From AC-32 sp046726435 (GTDB taxonomy: Bacteria; Actinomycetota; Thermoleophilia; Gaiellales; Gaiellaceae): DNA of 27,380 nt. The position numbers were made by a program, and so were the translations under genes. Shown here one piece after another: positions 7,461 through 14,835 of this stretch; the stretch's first letter is position 1, and every line of letters begins with the position of its first letter. A model generated the notes under the pieces. The model was not told the origin of the DNA. It ran no database searches and saw only the letters and a program-made list of their open reading frames with translations. The DNA is taken from positions 1 through 27,380 of the forward strand of contig JBKPAM010000089.1 in the NCBI GenBank assembly GCA_046726435.1, given 5' to 3'.

Positions 7461-8388
7461 CGCGGCAGTGGTGCCGGCTCGGTTTCCAGCGCGACCGCTG
7501 GAGGCGCCTCCGCGAGCGTCGCACCACGCGGGATCTGTCCCCAGCCGGGCCGTCGGCCGAAGAGCCAGAGCAGGGTCGCCCAGACCCGCCAGATCGCGCT
7601 GAGCGGTTGATACCAGAATGTTTCGAACAGCGCCCAGCCGCCGATCAGGACGAGGTCGCGGCGGCGGTAGCGGCCGAAGCCGATCTCCTCGGTCAGGATC
7701 GCACCCGCGGTCTGCAGCTGGGTGAGCAGGAGCACGATCAGCAGGAGGGCGATCGCGTACTCCCAGGCGACGAGGTCGAAGACGATCATGATGACGACCA
7801 GCACGTACCCGGTGATCTGCAGGATCGGCCACAGCACCTCGAACAGGATCGTGTAGGGAAGCGAGAGCAGGACGACGGCGCCAAACCGGGACCTCCCCAC
7901 CATCCGCCAGTGCAGGCGGAGGTTGTCAAGCAGCGCTACGTGCCAGCGAACCCGCTGAACGCGTAGCGGCCCGAGCCCAGCCGGCGCCTCCGTCCAGGAG
8001 GTCGCATCGGGTGCGAACCCGCGCGTCGAGGAGCTGCCGAAGCGCTCGAGGGCGTCGTAGGAGCCGAGCGCGGAGACGGCGGCACGGCGAACGCTCCGCT
8101 GTCGGTCGTACGCGGCGCGCACGAGCTGCTCGGGAAACGAGCCTCCGATTCGCCCCAGCATGGTGCACGCTGCCGCGCGCACGGATGCGAGCTGGTCCAG
8201 CAGTTCGTCGCACTTTTGCGGAACCGGGCCGACCGGCGGCCGCGGAGGAGCTCCCGGAACCGCCGGCCGTAGACCGCCATGAAGAGCAGCAGGTTGAGGA
8301 CGATCAGCACGCCGACGACGACAGTGGTCTCCCACAACCAGGCCTGTTTGCTCGTCGTCGAGGCCAGCTGCAGAACGGTCGGGCCCAT
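7457..8388 (-). pseudogene. Broken gene: membrane/HEAT-like N-terminus joined to the C-terminal half of a GT2 membrane synthase
   Basis: Reading begins at ATG 8388 with MGPTVLQLAS, a transmembrane helix (VVVGVLIVLNLLLFMAVYG) and a basic stretch. At a run of four A residues (T at 8214-8217 on the plus strand) the homologous reading moves to another frame, continuing as CDELLDQLASVRAAACTMLG. The total of 932 bases is not divisible by three, fitting one missing base. Next is a HEAT-like helical repeat (DRQRSVRRAAVSALGSYDALERFG). The sequence then jumps straight to the end of a processive GT2 domain: GFAPDATSWTEAP, then QRVRW (the QxxRW motif), and C-terminal membrane helices. The nucleotide-binding and DxD catalytic part, about 250 residues in intact enzymes, is absent. 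It is best read as a deletion remnant, possibly from a HEAT-repeat gene and an adjacent GT2 gene. A translated 314-aa product from GTG/ATG-like starts further upstream in the second frame cannot be excluded. Confidence 0.72.
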
Positions 8389-8434
8389 CTGCCCTGCGCA
8401 CCGTACCGCTCGCCTACTCGCGGGACAGCGGGTC

Positions 8435-8462
8435 TTGACACGCGTTGTAAGTGAGTGATAAC
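8435..8462 (+). promoter_or_regulatory. Promoter of the tetR-mfs unit
   Basis: A perfect -35 hexamer TTGACA (8435-8440) is followed after 16 bases by GATAAC (8457-8462), a 4/6 match to the -10 consensus. The predicted transcription start falls at about 8469-8472, on or just before the GTG at 8472, implying a leaderless or nearly leaderless tetR message. The -10 lies inside the operator-like inverted repeat, fitting autorepression. Confidence 0.65.
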
Positions 8463-8468
8463 TTACTT
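8447..8468 (+). promoter_or_regulatory. Putative TetR operator, copy 1
   Basis: Imperfect inverted repeat AAGTGAG (8449-8455), 6-base spacer TGATAA, CTTACTT (8462-8468); the arms match at 6 of 7 positions. The 17 bases GTAAGTGAGTGATAACT (8447-8463) recur at 9045-9061 upstream of the exporter with two mismatches. Overlap with the -10 element is the expected geometry for repression by the adjacent TetR protein. Binding itself is inferred. Confidence 0.68.
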
Positions 8469-8471
8469 CGC

Positions 8472-9023
8472 GTGAATGCAGTAACCGAACGGAAGACGGC
8501 TGACGAGCGGCGCGAGGAGATCCTCGTCGTCGCGCTCGAGGAGTTCGGCGAGCACGGGCTCGACGGCACCTCGACCGACACCATCGCCCGAAAGGCCGGC
8601 ATCTCGCAGCCCTACCTTTTCCGGCTTTTCGGGACGAAGAAGGAGCTCTACCTCGAGTCGGTCCGGCGCTGTCTGCGCGAGACCCTCGAGCTCTTCCAGG
8701 ACGCCGCCGCCGGCAAGACCGGCGAGGAGGCCCTCGACGCGATCGGCGACGCCTACATGGGTCTGCTGAAGGACCGCACGCGGCTGCGCGCGCAGATGCA
8801 GGCGTACGCGGATTGCGACGACGATGAGGTGCGGGAGGTCGTGCGGGAGGGGTACGGGAAGCTCGTCGACTACGTCGAGCGCGTCTCCGCTGCGAGCCCG
8901 GAGCGAATCCGCGACTTCTTCGCCTTCGGAATGCTGCTGAACGTCTTCGCGTCGATGGACCTGCTCGAGCATCCGACCCCGTGGGGCAAGCAGCTGCTCG
9001 ACGCGTGCATGGAAAAGAAGTAA
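8472..9023 (+). CDS. TetR-family transcriptional regulator
   Basis: DNA-binding repressor of 183 aa, expected to act as a dimer controlling itself and the downstream exporter. The N-terminal helix-turn-helix is clear: ERREEILVVALEEFGEHGLDG, then STDTIARKAGISQPYLFRLF, then GTKKELYLESV (residues about 12-65). The C-terminal ligand domain is divergent, as usual for the family, and ends DLLEHPTPWGKQLLDACMEKK. GTG 8472 is preferred over GTG 8451, because 8451 lies upstream of the predicted transcription start and within the operator. The gap to the exporter start is 60 bases and contains a second operator copy. The inducing ligand is probably a toxic compound exported by the MFS protein, by analogy with many TetR/MFS pairs. 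Confidence 0.93.
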   Translation: MNAVTERKTADERREEILVVALEEFGEHGLDGTSTDTIARKAGISQPYLFRLFGTKKELYLESVRRCLRETLELFQDAAAGKTGEEALDAIGDAYMGLLKDRTRLRAQMQAYADCDDDEVREVVREGYGKLVDYVERVSAASPERIRDFFAFGMLLNVFASMDLLEHPTPWGKQLLDACMEKK

Positions 9024-9041
9024 CCGTGTTTTTTTCGCCAC

Positions 9042-9061
9042 GAAGTAAGTGAGCAATAACT
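9042..9061 (+). promoter_or_regulatory. Putative TetR operator, copy 2, before the MFS gene
   Basis: GTAAGTGAGCAATAACT (9045-9061) matches 15 of 17 bases of the site upstream of tetR. The left half-site AAGTGAG is intact, while the right arm is poorly kept. No good -35 sequence precedes it, so the MFS gene may be read mainly from the tetR promoter, with this site as a second repressor contact or weak internal promoter. Confidence 0.55.
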
Positions 9062-9083
9062 AGCCAGGAGAGGAGGAGATCGC

Positions 9084-10493
9084 ATGAGCGACCGCACCAA
9101 GACCCTATGGACATTCGCGATCACGTCGGTGGCGCTGTTCATGACGACGCTCGACAACCTCGTCGTCACGACCGCGCTGCCGGTGATCCGCAAGGACCTC
9201 GACTCAAGCCTCAGCGGGCTCGAGTGGACGGTGAACGCCTACACGCTGACCTTCGCGGTGCTGCTGATCAGCGGCGCAGCGCTGGGCGACCGCTTCGGCC
9301 GCCGGCGCATGTTCACGATCGGCCTCGCGATCTTCACGCTCGCGTCGGCGGCCGCCGCCCTGGCCCCGTCGATCGACTACCTGATCGCGGCGCGCGCGTT
9401 GCAGGGCCTCGGCGGCGCGATCGTGACTCCCCTGACGCTGACGATCCTCAGCGCGGCCGTTCCGGCCGAGAAGCGCGGTCTGGCGCTCGGCGCGTGGGGT
9501 GGAATCAGCGGCCTTGCAGTGGCGATCGGCCCGCTCGTCGGCGGCGCCGTCGTCCAGGGCATCTCCTGGCAGTGGATCTTCTGGCTCAACGTCCCGATCG
9601 GGCTCGCGCTGATCCCGCTCGCGGCGCTGCGCCTGCGCGAGAGCCGGGGGCCCAACGACGCAATCGACCTTCCGGGCGTCGGCCTGGCGAGCGCCGGCCT
9701 GTTCGGGATCGTGTGGGGCCTCGTGCGCGGCAACTCGGTCGGCTGGGGAAGCACCGAGATCGTCTTCGCCTTCCTGGCCGGGTCGGTGGTGCTCGCGCTG
9801 TTCGTGCTCTGGGAGCTGCGGGCCCGTGAGCCGATGCTCCCGCTGCGGTTCTTCCGCAACCGCACGTTCACCGCGGCCAACGCCGCGTCGTTCCTGATGT
9901 TCTTCGGGATGTTCGGCTCGATCTTCCTCCTGGCGCAGTTCTTCCAGACGGTGCAGGGGTACTCGCCGCTGCAGGCGGGTCTCCGCGTGCTGCCCTGGAC
10001 GGCGATGCCGATTTTCATCGCGCCGATTGCAGGTGCGCTCTCCGATCGCATCGGCGGGCGCCCGCTGATGGTCACCGGCCTGGCCATGCAGGCTGCCGGC
10101 CTGGCCTGGATCGCGTTCGTCTCGACGCCGACGGTCGCCTACAACGAGCTGGTGACCCCGTTCGTCCTCTCCGGGATCGGGATGGCGCTCTACTTCGCGC
10201 CGGTGGCGAACGTCGTGCTCTCGTCCGTGAAGCCGGTGGAGGAGGGCCAGGCGTCCGGGGCCAACAATGCGATCCGGGAGCTCGGCGGTGTCTTCGGCGT
10301 GGCCGTGCTGGCCTCGGTGTTCGCCCACTACGGGGGCTACGGCACCGGTCAGAGCTTCGTCGACGGCCTGACTCCGGCGATCTACGTCGGCGCGGCCCTC
10401 GTCGCGGCCGGCTCGGTGGCGGCGCTCGGGATCGCACGCCTTCGGCAGCCGGCGGAAGAACGGGCCCTCGAGCCGGTGCTCGAGGAGGCCTAG
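9084..10493 (+). CDS. DHA2-family MFS drug exporter (EmrB/QacA type, 14 TM)
   Basis: Proton-coupled multidrug efflux permease of 469 aa in the cytoplasmic membrane. Diagnostic stretches are LDNLVVTTALPVIRKDL in TM1, WTVNAYTLTFAVLLISGAALGDRFGRRRMF (TM2 and the loop 2-3 motif GDRFGRRR), ALQGLGGAIVTPLTLTIL, and LGAWGGISGLAVAIGPLVGGAV (antiporter motif C). Length and hydrophobic pattern fit the 14-helix DHA2 group. It has the strongest ribosome-binding site in the window: AGGAGG at 9071-9076, seven bases before the ATG, within a longer purine run from 9066. The upstream TetR gene and the shared operator suggest ligand-inducible expression. Substrates are not predictable. It is functionally separate from the flanking glycan genes. 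Confidence 0.95.
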   Translation: MSDRTKTLWTFAITSVALFMTTLDNLVVTTALPVIRKDLDSSLSGLEWTVNAYTLTFAVLLISGAALGDRFGRRRMFTIGLAIFTLASAAAALAPSIDYLIAARALQGLGGAIVTPLTLTILSAAVPAEKRGLALGAWGGISGLAVAIGPLVGGAVVQGISWQWIFWLNVPIGLALIPLAALRLRESRGPNDAIDLPGVGLASAGLFGIVWGLVRGNSVGWGSTEIVFAFLAGSVVLALFVLWELRAREPMLPLRFFRNRTFTAANAASFLMFFGMFGSIFLLAQFFQTVQGYSPLQAGLRVLPWTAMPIFIAPIAGALSDRIGGRPLMVTGLAMQAAGLAWIAFVSTPTVAYNELVTPFVLSGIGMALYFAPVANVVLSSVKPVEEGQASGANNAIRELGGVFGVAVLASVFAHYGGYGTGQSFVDGLTPAIYVGAALVAAGSVAALGIARLRQPAEERALEPVLEEA

Positions 10494-10510
10494 TCGCTCC
10501 TTTCAGCTGG

Positions 10511-10538
10511 CAGGTCCCGGGCGCCGGCCCGGGATCTG
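10511..10538 (+). terminator. Stable hairpin after the MFS gene
   Basis: Arms CAGGTCCCGGGC (10511-10522) and GCCCGGGATCTG (10527-10538) form a 12-bp stem with one G-U pair and a 4-base loop. A second small stem (CCCG-CTT-CGGG, 10539-10549) follows. There is no U run, so intrinsic termination is uncertain, but the position, 17 bases after the stop and before a new promoter-like element, fits a boundary between units. Confidence 0.5.
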
Positions 10539-10548
10539 CCCGCTTCGG

Positions 10549-10554
10549 GATAAT
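10549..10554 (+). promoter_or_regulatory. Possible -10 element of the membrane GT2 gene
   Basis: GATAAT matches five of six consensus -10 bases and stands out in very GC-rich sequence. It ends eight bases before the GTG at 10563, so the transcript would start at or just before the start codon (nearly leaderless). No clear -35 is visible. Confidence 0.45.
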
Positions 10555-10562
10555 TCGCGCCC

Positions 10563-11693
10563 GTGGTCGTGCTCGAGGTCATCTTCTGGGCGTGCCTGGG
10601 CGCCATCGTCTGGACGCACGTCGGCTACCCGCTCGCCGCGGCACTGGCGGCTCGTCTGCGCCCGAAGCGAGTCCGCGCCGCCGACGTCACGCCGAGCGTG
10701 ACCGTGATCGTCGCAGCGCACGACGAGGAGGACGTGATCGCACGGCGGCTCGAGAACCTGCTCGGGCTGGACTACCCGGCCGAGCTGCTCGAGATCGTGG
10801 TCGCCTCGGACGCGTCCACCGACCGCACGGACGCGATCGTGGAAGAGGTCGCCGCCCGGGAGCCCCGGGTGCGTCTCGTCCGCGCGCCGCGCGGCGGGAA
10901 GGTCGCCGCCCAGAACCTGGCCGTCGCGCAGACCGAGAGCGACGTCGTCGCCTTCTCCGACGCCAACGCGACCTGGGCTCCCGAGGCTCTGCGCCTGCTC
11001 GTGCGCGCATTCGCCGATCCCGACGTCGCCTACGTGTGCGGCCGCCTGCGGCTCGAGCGGGCGGACGGGACGAACCGCGAGGGCGCCTACTGGCGCTTAG
11101 AGATGTGGCTCCGCGCGCAGGAGTCCGAGCTCGGGTCGATCACCGGCGGCAACGGCTCGATCTACGCCGTGCGCCGCTCGGACTACATCGACGTCGACCC
11201 GCGCTTCGGGCACGACCTCTCGCTGCCGTACAAGCTCGTGCAGCGGCGCCGCCGGGCCGTCTACGATCCCGAGGCGATCGCCTTCGAGAAGCCCTCGACC
11301 GACCTCGAGGACGAGTACCGGCGCAAGGTGCGCATGTTCGAGCACGGCTGGCTGATGATGCTCACCGGCGGCTTCCTGCGAGGCGGCGGGCCCGTGTACC
11401 TGGTCGAGCTGGTCTCGCACCGGATCCTGCGCTACGCGACGGGGCTGCTCCACGTCGTGCTCCTTGCCGTCAGCATCCCGCTCGCCGGCCAGAGCCTCGT
11501 CTATGCGATCGCCCTCGGCGTCCAGCTCGCGTGGCTCGTGTTCGCGCTGCTAGCCCGGCTGAAGGTCCCGCTTCCCGGAGCGGGGATCGCCTACTACTAC
11601 CTTCTCGTCACGTGGGCCACGGTGGTCTCCCTCGTGCGCTACCTGCGCTTCGGGGTGCCTGCGGTCTGGGAGAAGGCCCCCGGGACCCGCTAG
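10563..11693 (+). CDS. Membrane-bound glycosyltransferase family 2
   Basis: Inverting GT-A glycosyltransferase of 376 aa with membrane anchors. An N-terminal helix (LEVIFWACLGAIVWTHVGYPLAAALAA) precedes the catalytic domain, which opens with SVTVIVAAHDEEDVIARRLENLL. IVVASDASTDRT is the first acidic motif, and VVAFSDANATW carries the DxN/DxD-type metal site. GGNGSIYAVRR lines the acceptor side. KVRMFEHGW stands near the usual QxxRW position. Three or more C-terminal helices (about 285-360) follow. This layout is typical of GT2 enzymes adding sugars to lipid-linked or exported polysaccharide. The GTG start is supported by the near-leaderless promoter-like GATAAT just upstream. It is convergent with the sulfotransferase gene. 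Donor unknown. Confidence 0.92.
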   Translation: MVVLEVIFWACLGAIVWTHVGYPLAAALAARLRPKRVRAADVTPSVTVIVAAHDEEDVIARRLENLLGLDYPAELLEIVVASDASTDRTDAIVEEVAAREPRVRLVRAPRGGKVAAQNLAVAQTESDVVAFSDANATWAPEALRLLVRAFADPDVAYVCGRLRLERADGTNREGAYWRLEMWLRAQESELGSITGGNGSIYAVRRSDYIDVDPRFGHDLSLPYKLVQRRRRAVYDPEAIAFEKPSTDLEDEYRRKVRMFEHGWLMMLTGGFLRGGGPVYLVELVSHRILRYATGLLHVVLLAVSIPLAGQSLVYAIALGVQLAWLVFALLARLKVPLPGAGIAYYYLLVTWATVVSLVRYLRFGVPAVWEKAPGTR

Positions 11694-11706
11694 CGGACCC
11701 GCTGGC
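11683..11706 (+). repeat. Tandem 12-bp direct repeat across the GT2 stop codon
   Basis: GGACCCGCTAGC (11683-11694) is followed immediately by GGACCCGCTGGC (11695-11706), differing at one base. The first copy contains the TAG stop and a CCGCTAGCGG palindrome at the junction. It lies in the short gap between two convergent genes. Possibly slippage-derived; no function is claimed. Confidence 0.5.
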
Positions 11707-11726
11707 AGACCCCCGGGTTTCGAGTC

Positions 11727-12707
11727 TCAGCGCCACTGGCCGGCGAGCTTACGCTTGAGGACGTAGCGGATCTCGCGGCCGCGCTCCTGCACGACCCGGA
11801 GTCTGACGAAGTTGACGCCGCGCATCGCCGCGTCGTGAGCCGCGTACGGCCACGCGCTCGGAGCGCCGTCCGCCTCGACCGGCTCGTAGCCCAGCGCCGC
11901 GAGCTCGGCACCCGCGACGCTCGAGAAGACGCGCTGGTCGCGCGGGCTCATCTCGCGCTTCCACTTCCCGACCGCGCTCGTATTGATCCCGGCCCAGACG
12001 TTGGTGAACCAGCCGGCCTGGTCCTTGTGGATCTTCGCGGGGTCGGTGCGCTCGATCGCGAGCATGTCGTCCTCGAAGGGAAGGCCGAGAAACGCGCAGA
12101 GGCGGGCGACCTGCGGGGCCGGCTCGGCGACTAGGTCCTCGTAGCGCAGCGTCAGCACGCGATCGGGGTAGTTGCGCGCCGCCGCTTGGCCGAGCCGGAT
12201 CCCGTGCGCCCAGGTCTGGCCAGCCGCCCAGGCGTTGTTCGCCCCGAACGGGACACGCTTGACGGACAACGCCACGTCGCGCCCGTCGCGGACGAGGACG
12301 ACGAAGCGGGCCTCGGGCCAGACCGCGTGCAGCTCGTCGACGAACCGCAGGTATAGCGGCGTCTTGTCGCCCCAGCGCGACTTGCCCTGCGCCGCCGTGT
12401 AGGCCTCGAACGGCGCGGAGACCGCGAACCGGTACGCGTCCTCGTGGCTTAGGCCGGCGGGCACCTCCGGCGGCCCTCCTTCCAGTCGCCAGGCGCGAAC
12501 GCGCGGGTGCTCCCACACCTGGCGCGCGAACCGCGCAGCGCGCTCGGGATCGTTCAGCCCGCCGGCCCGCCGCACGGGCGCGAAATCTGCGAGAAACATC
12601 GACTCGGGCGGGATCGCGACGTCGCTGCGGTCGAGGATCAGCCGGAGCATCGTGGTGCCGGACCGGTCGTTGCCGACCAGGAAGAACGGAGGGGCTTCGG
12701 AGGTCAA
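11727..12707 (-). CDS. Sulfotransferase (PAPS-dependent)
   Basis: Cytosolic or membrane-associated sulfotransferase of 326 aa moving sulfate from PAPS to a carbohydrate or lipid hydroxyl. The 5'-phosphosulfate-binding loop is FFLVGNDRSGTTMLRLIL (residues 8-25). The 3'-phosphate-binding motif is FVVLVRDGRDVALS (135-148), and the later GKWKREMSP region is also typical of the bacterial Sulfotransfer_1/3 group. Length is normal. The TTG start at 12707 is the only start before the conserved loop; it lies six bases from the divergent GT4 start codon and has no ribosome-binding site, so a leaderless message is likely. Among glycosyltransferases it probably sulfates the glycan or glycolipid made here; this is inference. 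Confidence 0.92.
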   Translation of the reverse strand: MTSEAPPFFLVGNDRSGTTMLRLILDRSDVAIPPESMFLADFAPVRRAGGLNDPERAARFARQVWEHPRVRAWRLEGGPPEVPAGLSHEDAYRFAVSAPFEAYTAAQGKSRWGDKTPLYLRFVDELHAVWPEARFVVLVRDGRDVALSVKRVPFGANNAWAAGQTWAHGIRLGQAAARNYPDRVLTLRYEDLVAEPAPQVARLCAFLGLPFEDDMLAIERTDPAKIHKDQAGWFTNVWAGINTSAVGKWKREMSPRDQRVFSSVAGAELAALGYEPVEADGAPSAWPYAAHDAAMRGVNFVRLRVVQERGREIRYVLKRKLAGQWR

Positions 12708-12713
12708 CTCACT

Positions 12714-13859
12714 ATGATCGTCGGCGTGCGCGTGAGCCTGATCGATCCGGTCAGCTTCACGCTTCCGTACGACGCGAGTCTAGCCTCGGCGCTGGCGAGG
12801 AGGGGTCACGAGGTCGAGCTGCTCGCGGCCCGCTTCGCGCATGGCGAAGCGCCCGAGCCGGACGGCTACCGAAGGCACGACGTCTTCTTCACCGTCAGCG
12901 CGCGACTGCTCGCGCGCCGGCCCCGGTCTCGCGCGCGCTTCGTGTTGAAAGGCCTCGAGTACCTCCCGGACCTCGCGAGGGCCGATCGCGCGATCTCGAG
13001 GCTCGATCCCGAGATCGTCCATCTGCAGTGGCTCGGCATCCCGGACGCCGACCTGCTCTGGCTTCGACGGCTCCAGCGCCGGCGCGGCGTCGTCTTCACC
13101 GCCCACGACGTGCTGCCGCGGCGAACCGAGCGGCGGCTGGATCTCTGGCGGGCGGTCTTCGCGACCGTCGACCGGGTCGTCGTCCACGGCAGCGCCGCGG
13201 TCGAGCAGCTCGAGGGGCTCGGCGTCCCGGCGGAGCGGATCGCTCGCATCCCGCATCCGCTCTTCGCCTCCACCGCCGACGACCTCAACCCGCCGAACGG
13301 GCGCACGCTGCTCCACTTCGGCTACCTCCGCTCGAGCAAGGGGCTCGACGTCCTCTTGCGCGCGCTGCCGGGGATCGCGGCCGAGGTTCCCGACGTGCGG
13401 CTCGTCGTCGCCGGCGACCCGCTCGAGCCGGTCGAGGGCCTCGAGCGCCTCGCCTCCGAGCTGGGGGTCGCGACACGCATCGAGTGGAGGCTCGGCTACG
13501 TGGACGACTCGGCGATCCCGGCGCTGATGGAGCAGGCGACGGCGGTCGTCCTTCCGTACCGGAAGATCGAGTCGTCGGGTGTGCTCGCCACAGCGCTCGG
13601 CCACGGGCGCCCGGCTGTGGTCACCGACGTCGGTTCGCTCGGCGAGACGGTGCGCGAGTTCGGCGCGGGGCTCGTCGTGCCGCCTGAGGATCCCGAGGCG
13701 CTCGCCGCGGCCTCCATCCGCCTACTGGTCGACGACCGCGCGCGCGAAGAGGCCTTCCGCGGCACGGAGCGCGCGAGACGCGAGCTCTCCTGGGACGCGT
13801 CGGCCGAGGCGCACGAGCGCGTGTATGCGGATGTCCTCAGGAGCCGCGCAAGAGTCTGA
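12714..13859 (+). CDS. Glycosyltransferase family 4
   Basis: GT-B glycosyltransferase of 381 aa. The N-terminal acceptor domain starts VRVSLIDPVSFTLPYDASLASALARRGHEVELLA. EIVHLQWLGIPDADLLWL and VVFTAHDVLPRR follow, typical of the GT4 N-domain. The donor domain has TLLHFGYLRSSKGLDVLLRALP, DVRLVVAGDPLEP, and LPYRKIESSGVLATALGHGRPAVVTDVGSLGETV, the Glu-rich donor site. ATG 12714 is chosen since a GGAGG lies upstream, although the spacing of 11 bases is long; GTG 12726 or 12732 would also keep the domain. The stop codon is followed immediately by a double hairpin, so this is probably a single-gene unit divergent from the sulfotransferase. Confidence 0.92.
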   Translation: MIVGVRVSLIDPVSFTLPYDASLASALARRGHEVELLAARFAHGEAPEPDGYRRHDVFFTVSARLLARRPRSRARFVLKGLEYLPDLARADRAISRLDPEIVHLQWLGIPDADLLWLRRLQRRRGVVFTAHDVLPRRTERRLDLWRAVFATVDRVVVHGSAAVEQLEGLGVPAERIARIPHPLFASTADDLNPPNGRTLLHFGYLRSSKGLDVLLRALPGIAAEVPDVRLVVAGDPLEPVEGLERLASELGVATRIEWRLGYVDDSAIPALMEQATAVVLPYRKIESSGVLATALGHGRPAVVTDVGSLGETVREFGAGLVVPPEDPEALAAASIRLLVDDRAREEAFRGTERARRELSWDASAEAHERVYADVLRSRARV

Positions 13860-13913
13860 GGCGTCGCTTGCGACGCCGACATAAGAGGGCGTGCCGGCTT
13901 GGCCGGCGTGCCC
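13860..13913 (+). terminator. Tandem double hairpin directly after the GT4 stop
   Basis: First stem: GGCGTCGC (13860-13867), TT loop, GCGACGCC (13870-13877), perfect, starting on the base after TGA. Second stem: GGGCGTGCCGGC (13887-13898), TTG loop, GCCGGCGTGCCC (13902-13913), 12 bp with two G-U pairs. There is no U tract on the plus strand. It lies between convergent genes, so a bidirectional terminator is plausible. The plan matches the element at 794-847. Confidence 0.52.
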
Positions 13914-13917
13914 GTCT

Positions 13918-14787
13918 CTACGCGCTGCGAAGCAGCGTGTAGCCCTCCCTGAGGAAGGGCGTGCGGTCGACGAGGGCCCGGATCTCCTCCGGAAGAAAGG
14001 TTCCCTCCTCGGTCACGATGCACTGGATCAGCTCCGGCGGCGTCAGCTCGAAGTCCTCGGCCGTGCTCACCGCAGGGTCGTCGTGCGCCTCGATCGGCGC
14101 AAGCTTTATCACCTCGCAGGCGACGATCGCGGGCACACTCTCATCGGCGGCCGCCTCGGCAAGGGCGCGCGTGCCGGTCTTGTTGTGAAGCGTCCCGCAG
14201 CGGAAGAGTGTGTCGGCGCCGACGAGCAGGAGCGATGCCCATTCCAGCGAGCGCGGCGCCTGAGCGTCCTCGACGAGCTCCACCTCGAGCCCCGACGAAC
14301 GCAGGTCCTCGGAGAAGTCGCGGCCCTCGCCCTGCGGTGAGGACACCGTGCAGATGACGCGGCTCGGCGACGCCTGAAGAAGGGCTTCGCGCACGGTTGC
14401 CGAAGCGGAATGCGTGAGAACGACGGCGTCCTCGATCCGCTCGCGCAGCTGGATCGCGATCGAGGCCGCCGCCCGCCGCCGTCCGTCGATCAGCGCCGTG
14501 GCCTCCTCCTGGACGAGCTGGCGCAGCTGCTCGACGTCGAGCTGCCCATTTCGCGACGCGGCAGCGAGCACCCGGCCGACCGCCCCGGCGACCGCGCCGA
14601 CCCCCGGCCGGCTCCGCGCGAGCTGGCGGCCGGCGGTGAGCAGCTCCTCCAGCAGCGCCTCGCTGGACGCGGCGGGCTGCGCCGCGACCTCCGCGAGGGC
14701 CTCGACCGCACGCCTGGCCATCCAGCTACCTCCGTGCGTACGGTCGGCTCTCAGCTCCTCGACCCGCTCCCCCAGGATCGTGGCCAT
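13918..14787 (-). CDS. eIF-2B alpha/beta/delta-like protein (sugar-phosphate isomerase superfamily)
   Basis: Protein of 289 aa in the superfamily of eIF-2B regulatory subunits, ribose-1,5-bisphosphate isomerase and methylthioribose-1-phosphate isomerase (MtnA). The N-terminal 110 residues are helical. The C-terminal Rossmann-like domain has AVVLTHSASATVREALL (residues 121-137), LLLVGADTLFRCGTL (187-200) with the conserved GAD acid, and HNKTGTRALAEAA (201-213), the family NKxGT motif. The usual ESRP segment is replaced here by CTVSSPQGEGRDF, so the phosphate-binding Arg is missing or moved. Bacterial members are poorly characterised, and a role in sugar-phosphate isomerisation is possible but unproven. 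Conserved sequence begins at the ATG (MATILGERVEELRADRTHGG). The 48-base divergent gap to the degenerate ATP-grasp gene holds a leaderless-type promoter. Confidence 0.85.
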   Translation of the reverse strand: MATILGERVEELRADRTHGGSWMARRAVEALAEVAAQPAASSEALLEELLTAGRQLARSRPGVGAVAGAVGRVLAAASRNGQLDVEQLRQLVQEEATALIDGRRRAAASIAIQLRERIEDAVVLTHSASATVREALLQASPSRVICTVSSPQGEGRDFSEDLRSSGLEVELVEDAQAPRSLEWASLLLVGADTLFRCGTLHNKTGTRALAEAAADESVPAIVACEVIKLAPIEAHDDPAVSTAEDFELTPPELIQCIVTEEGTFLPEEIRALVDRTPFLREGYTLLRSA

Positions 14788-14793
14788 GTACCC

Positions 14794-14822
14794 ATTGTGG
14801 CGCGCCGTGCCGTGCTCCGCAA
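14794..14822 (-). promoter_or_regulatory. Possible leaderless promoter of the eIF-2B-like gene
   Basis: On the minus strand TTGCGG (14822-14817) is separated by 17 bases from CACAAT (14799-14794), which ends six bases before the ATG at 14787. That spacing puts the transcription start at the A of the ATG. The hexamer matches are partial (4/6 for the -10). Confidence 0.4.
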
Positions 14823-14835
14823 ACACGGGGTCCGG

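Noticed and set aside
8214..8217. Programmed ribosomal frameshift at the four-A run in the GT2 remnant
   Set aside because: The sequence CGC AAA AGT does not form a canonical -1 slippery heptamer, and the product would still lack the catalytic domain; a missing base is simpler.
8388..9114. Minus-strand frame extending upstream of ATG 8388 across the tetR gene
   Set aside because: Arg/Ser/Pro-rich antisense of tetR; the membrane helix that marks the real N-terminus starts just after ATG 8388.
9204..10328. Antisense open frame of 374 codons opposite the MFS exporter
   Set aside because: Charged, repetitive translation typical of the reverse strand of GC-rich membrane-protein genes; no family likeness.
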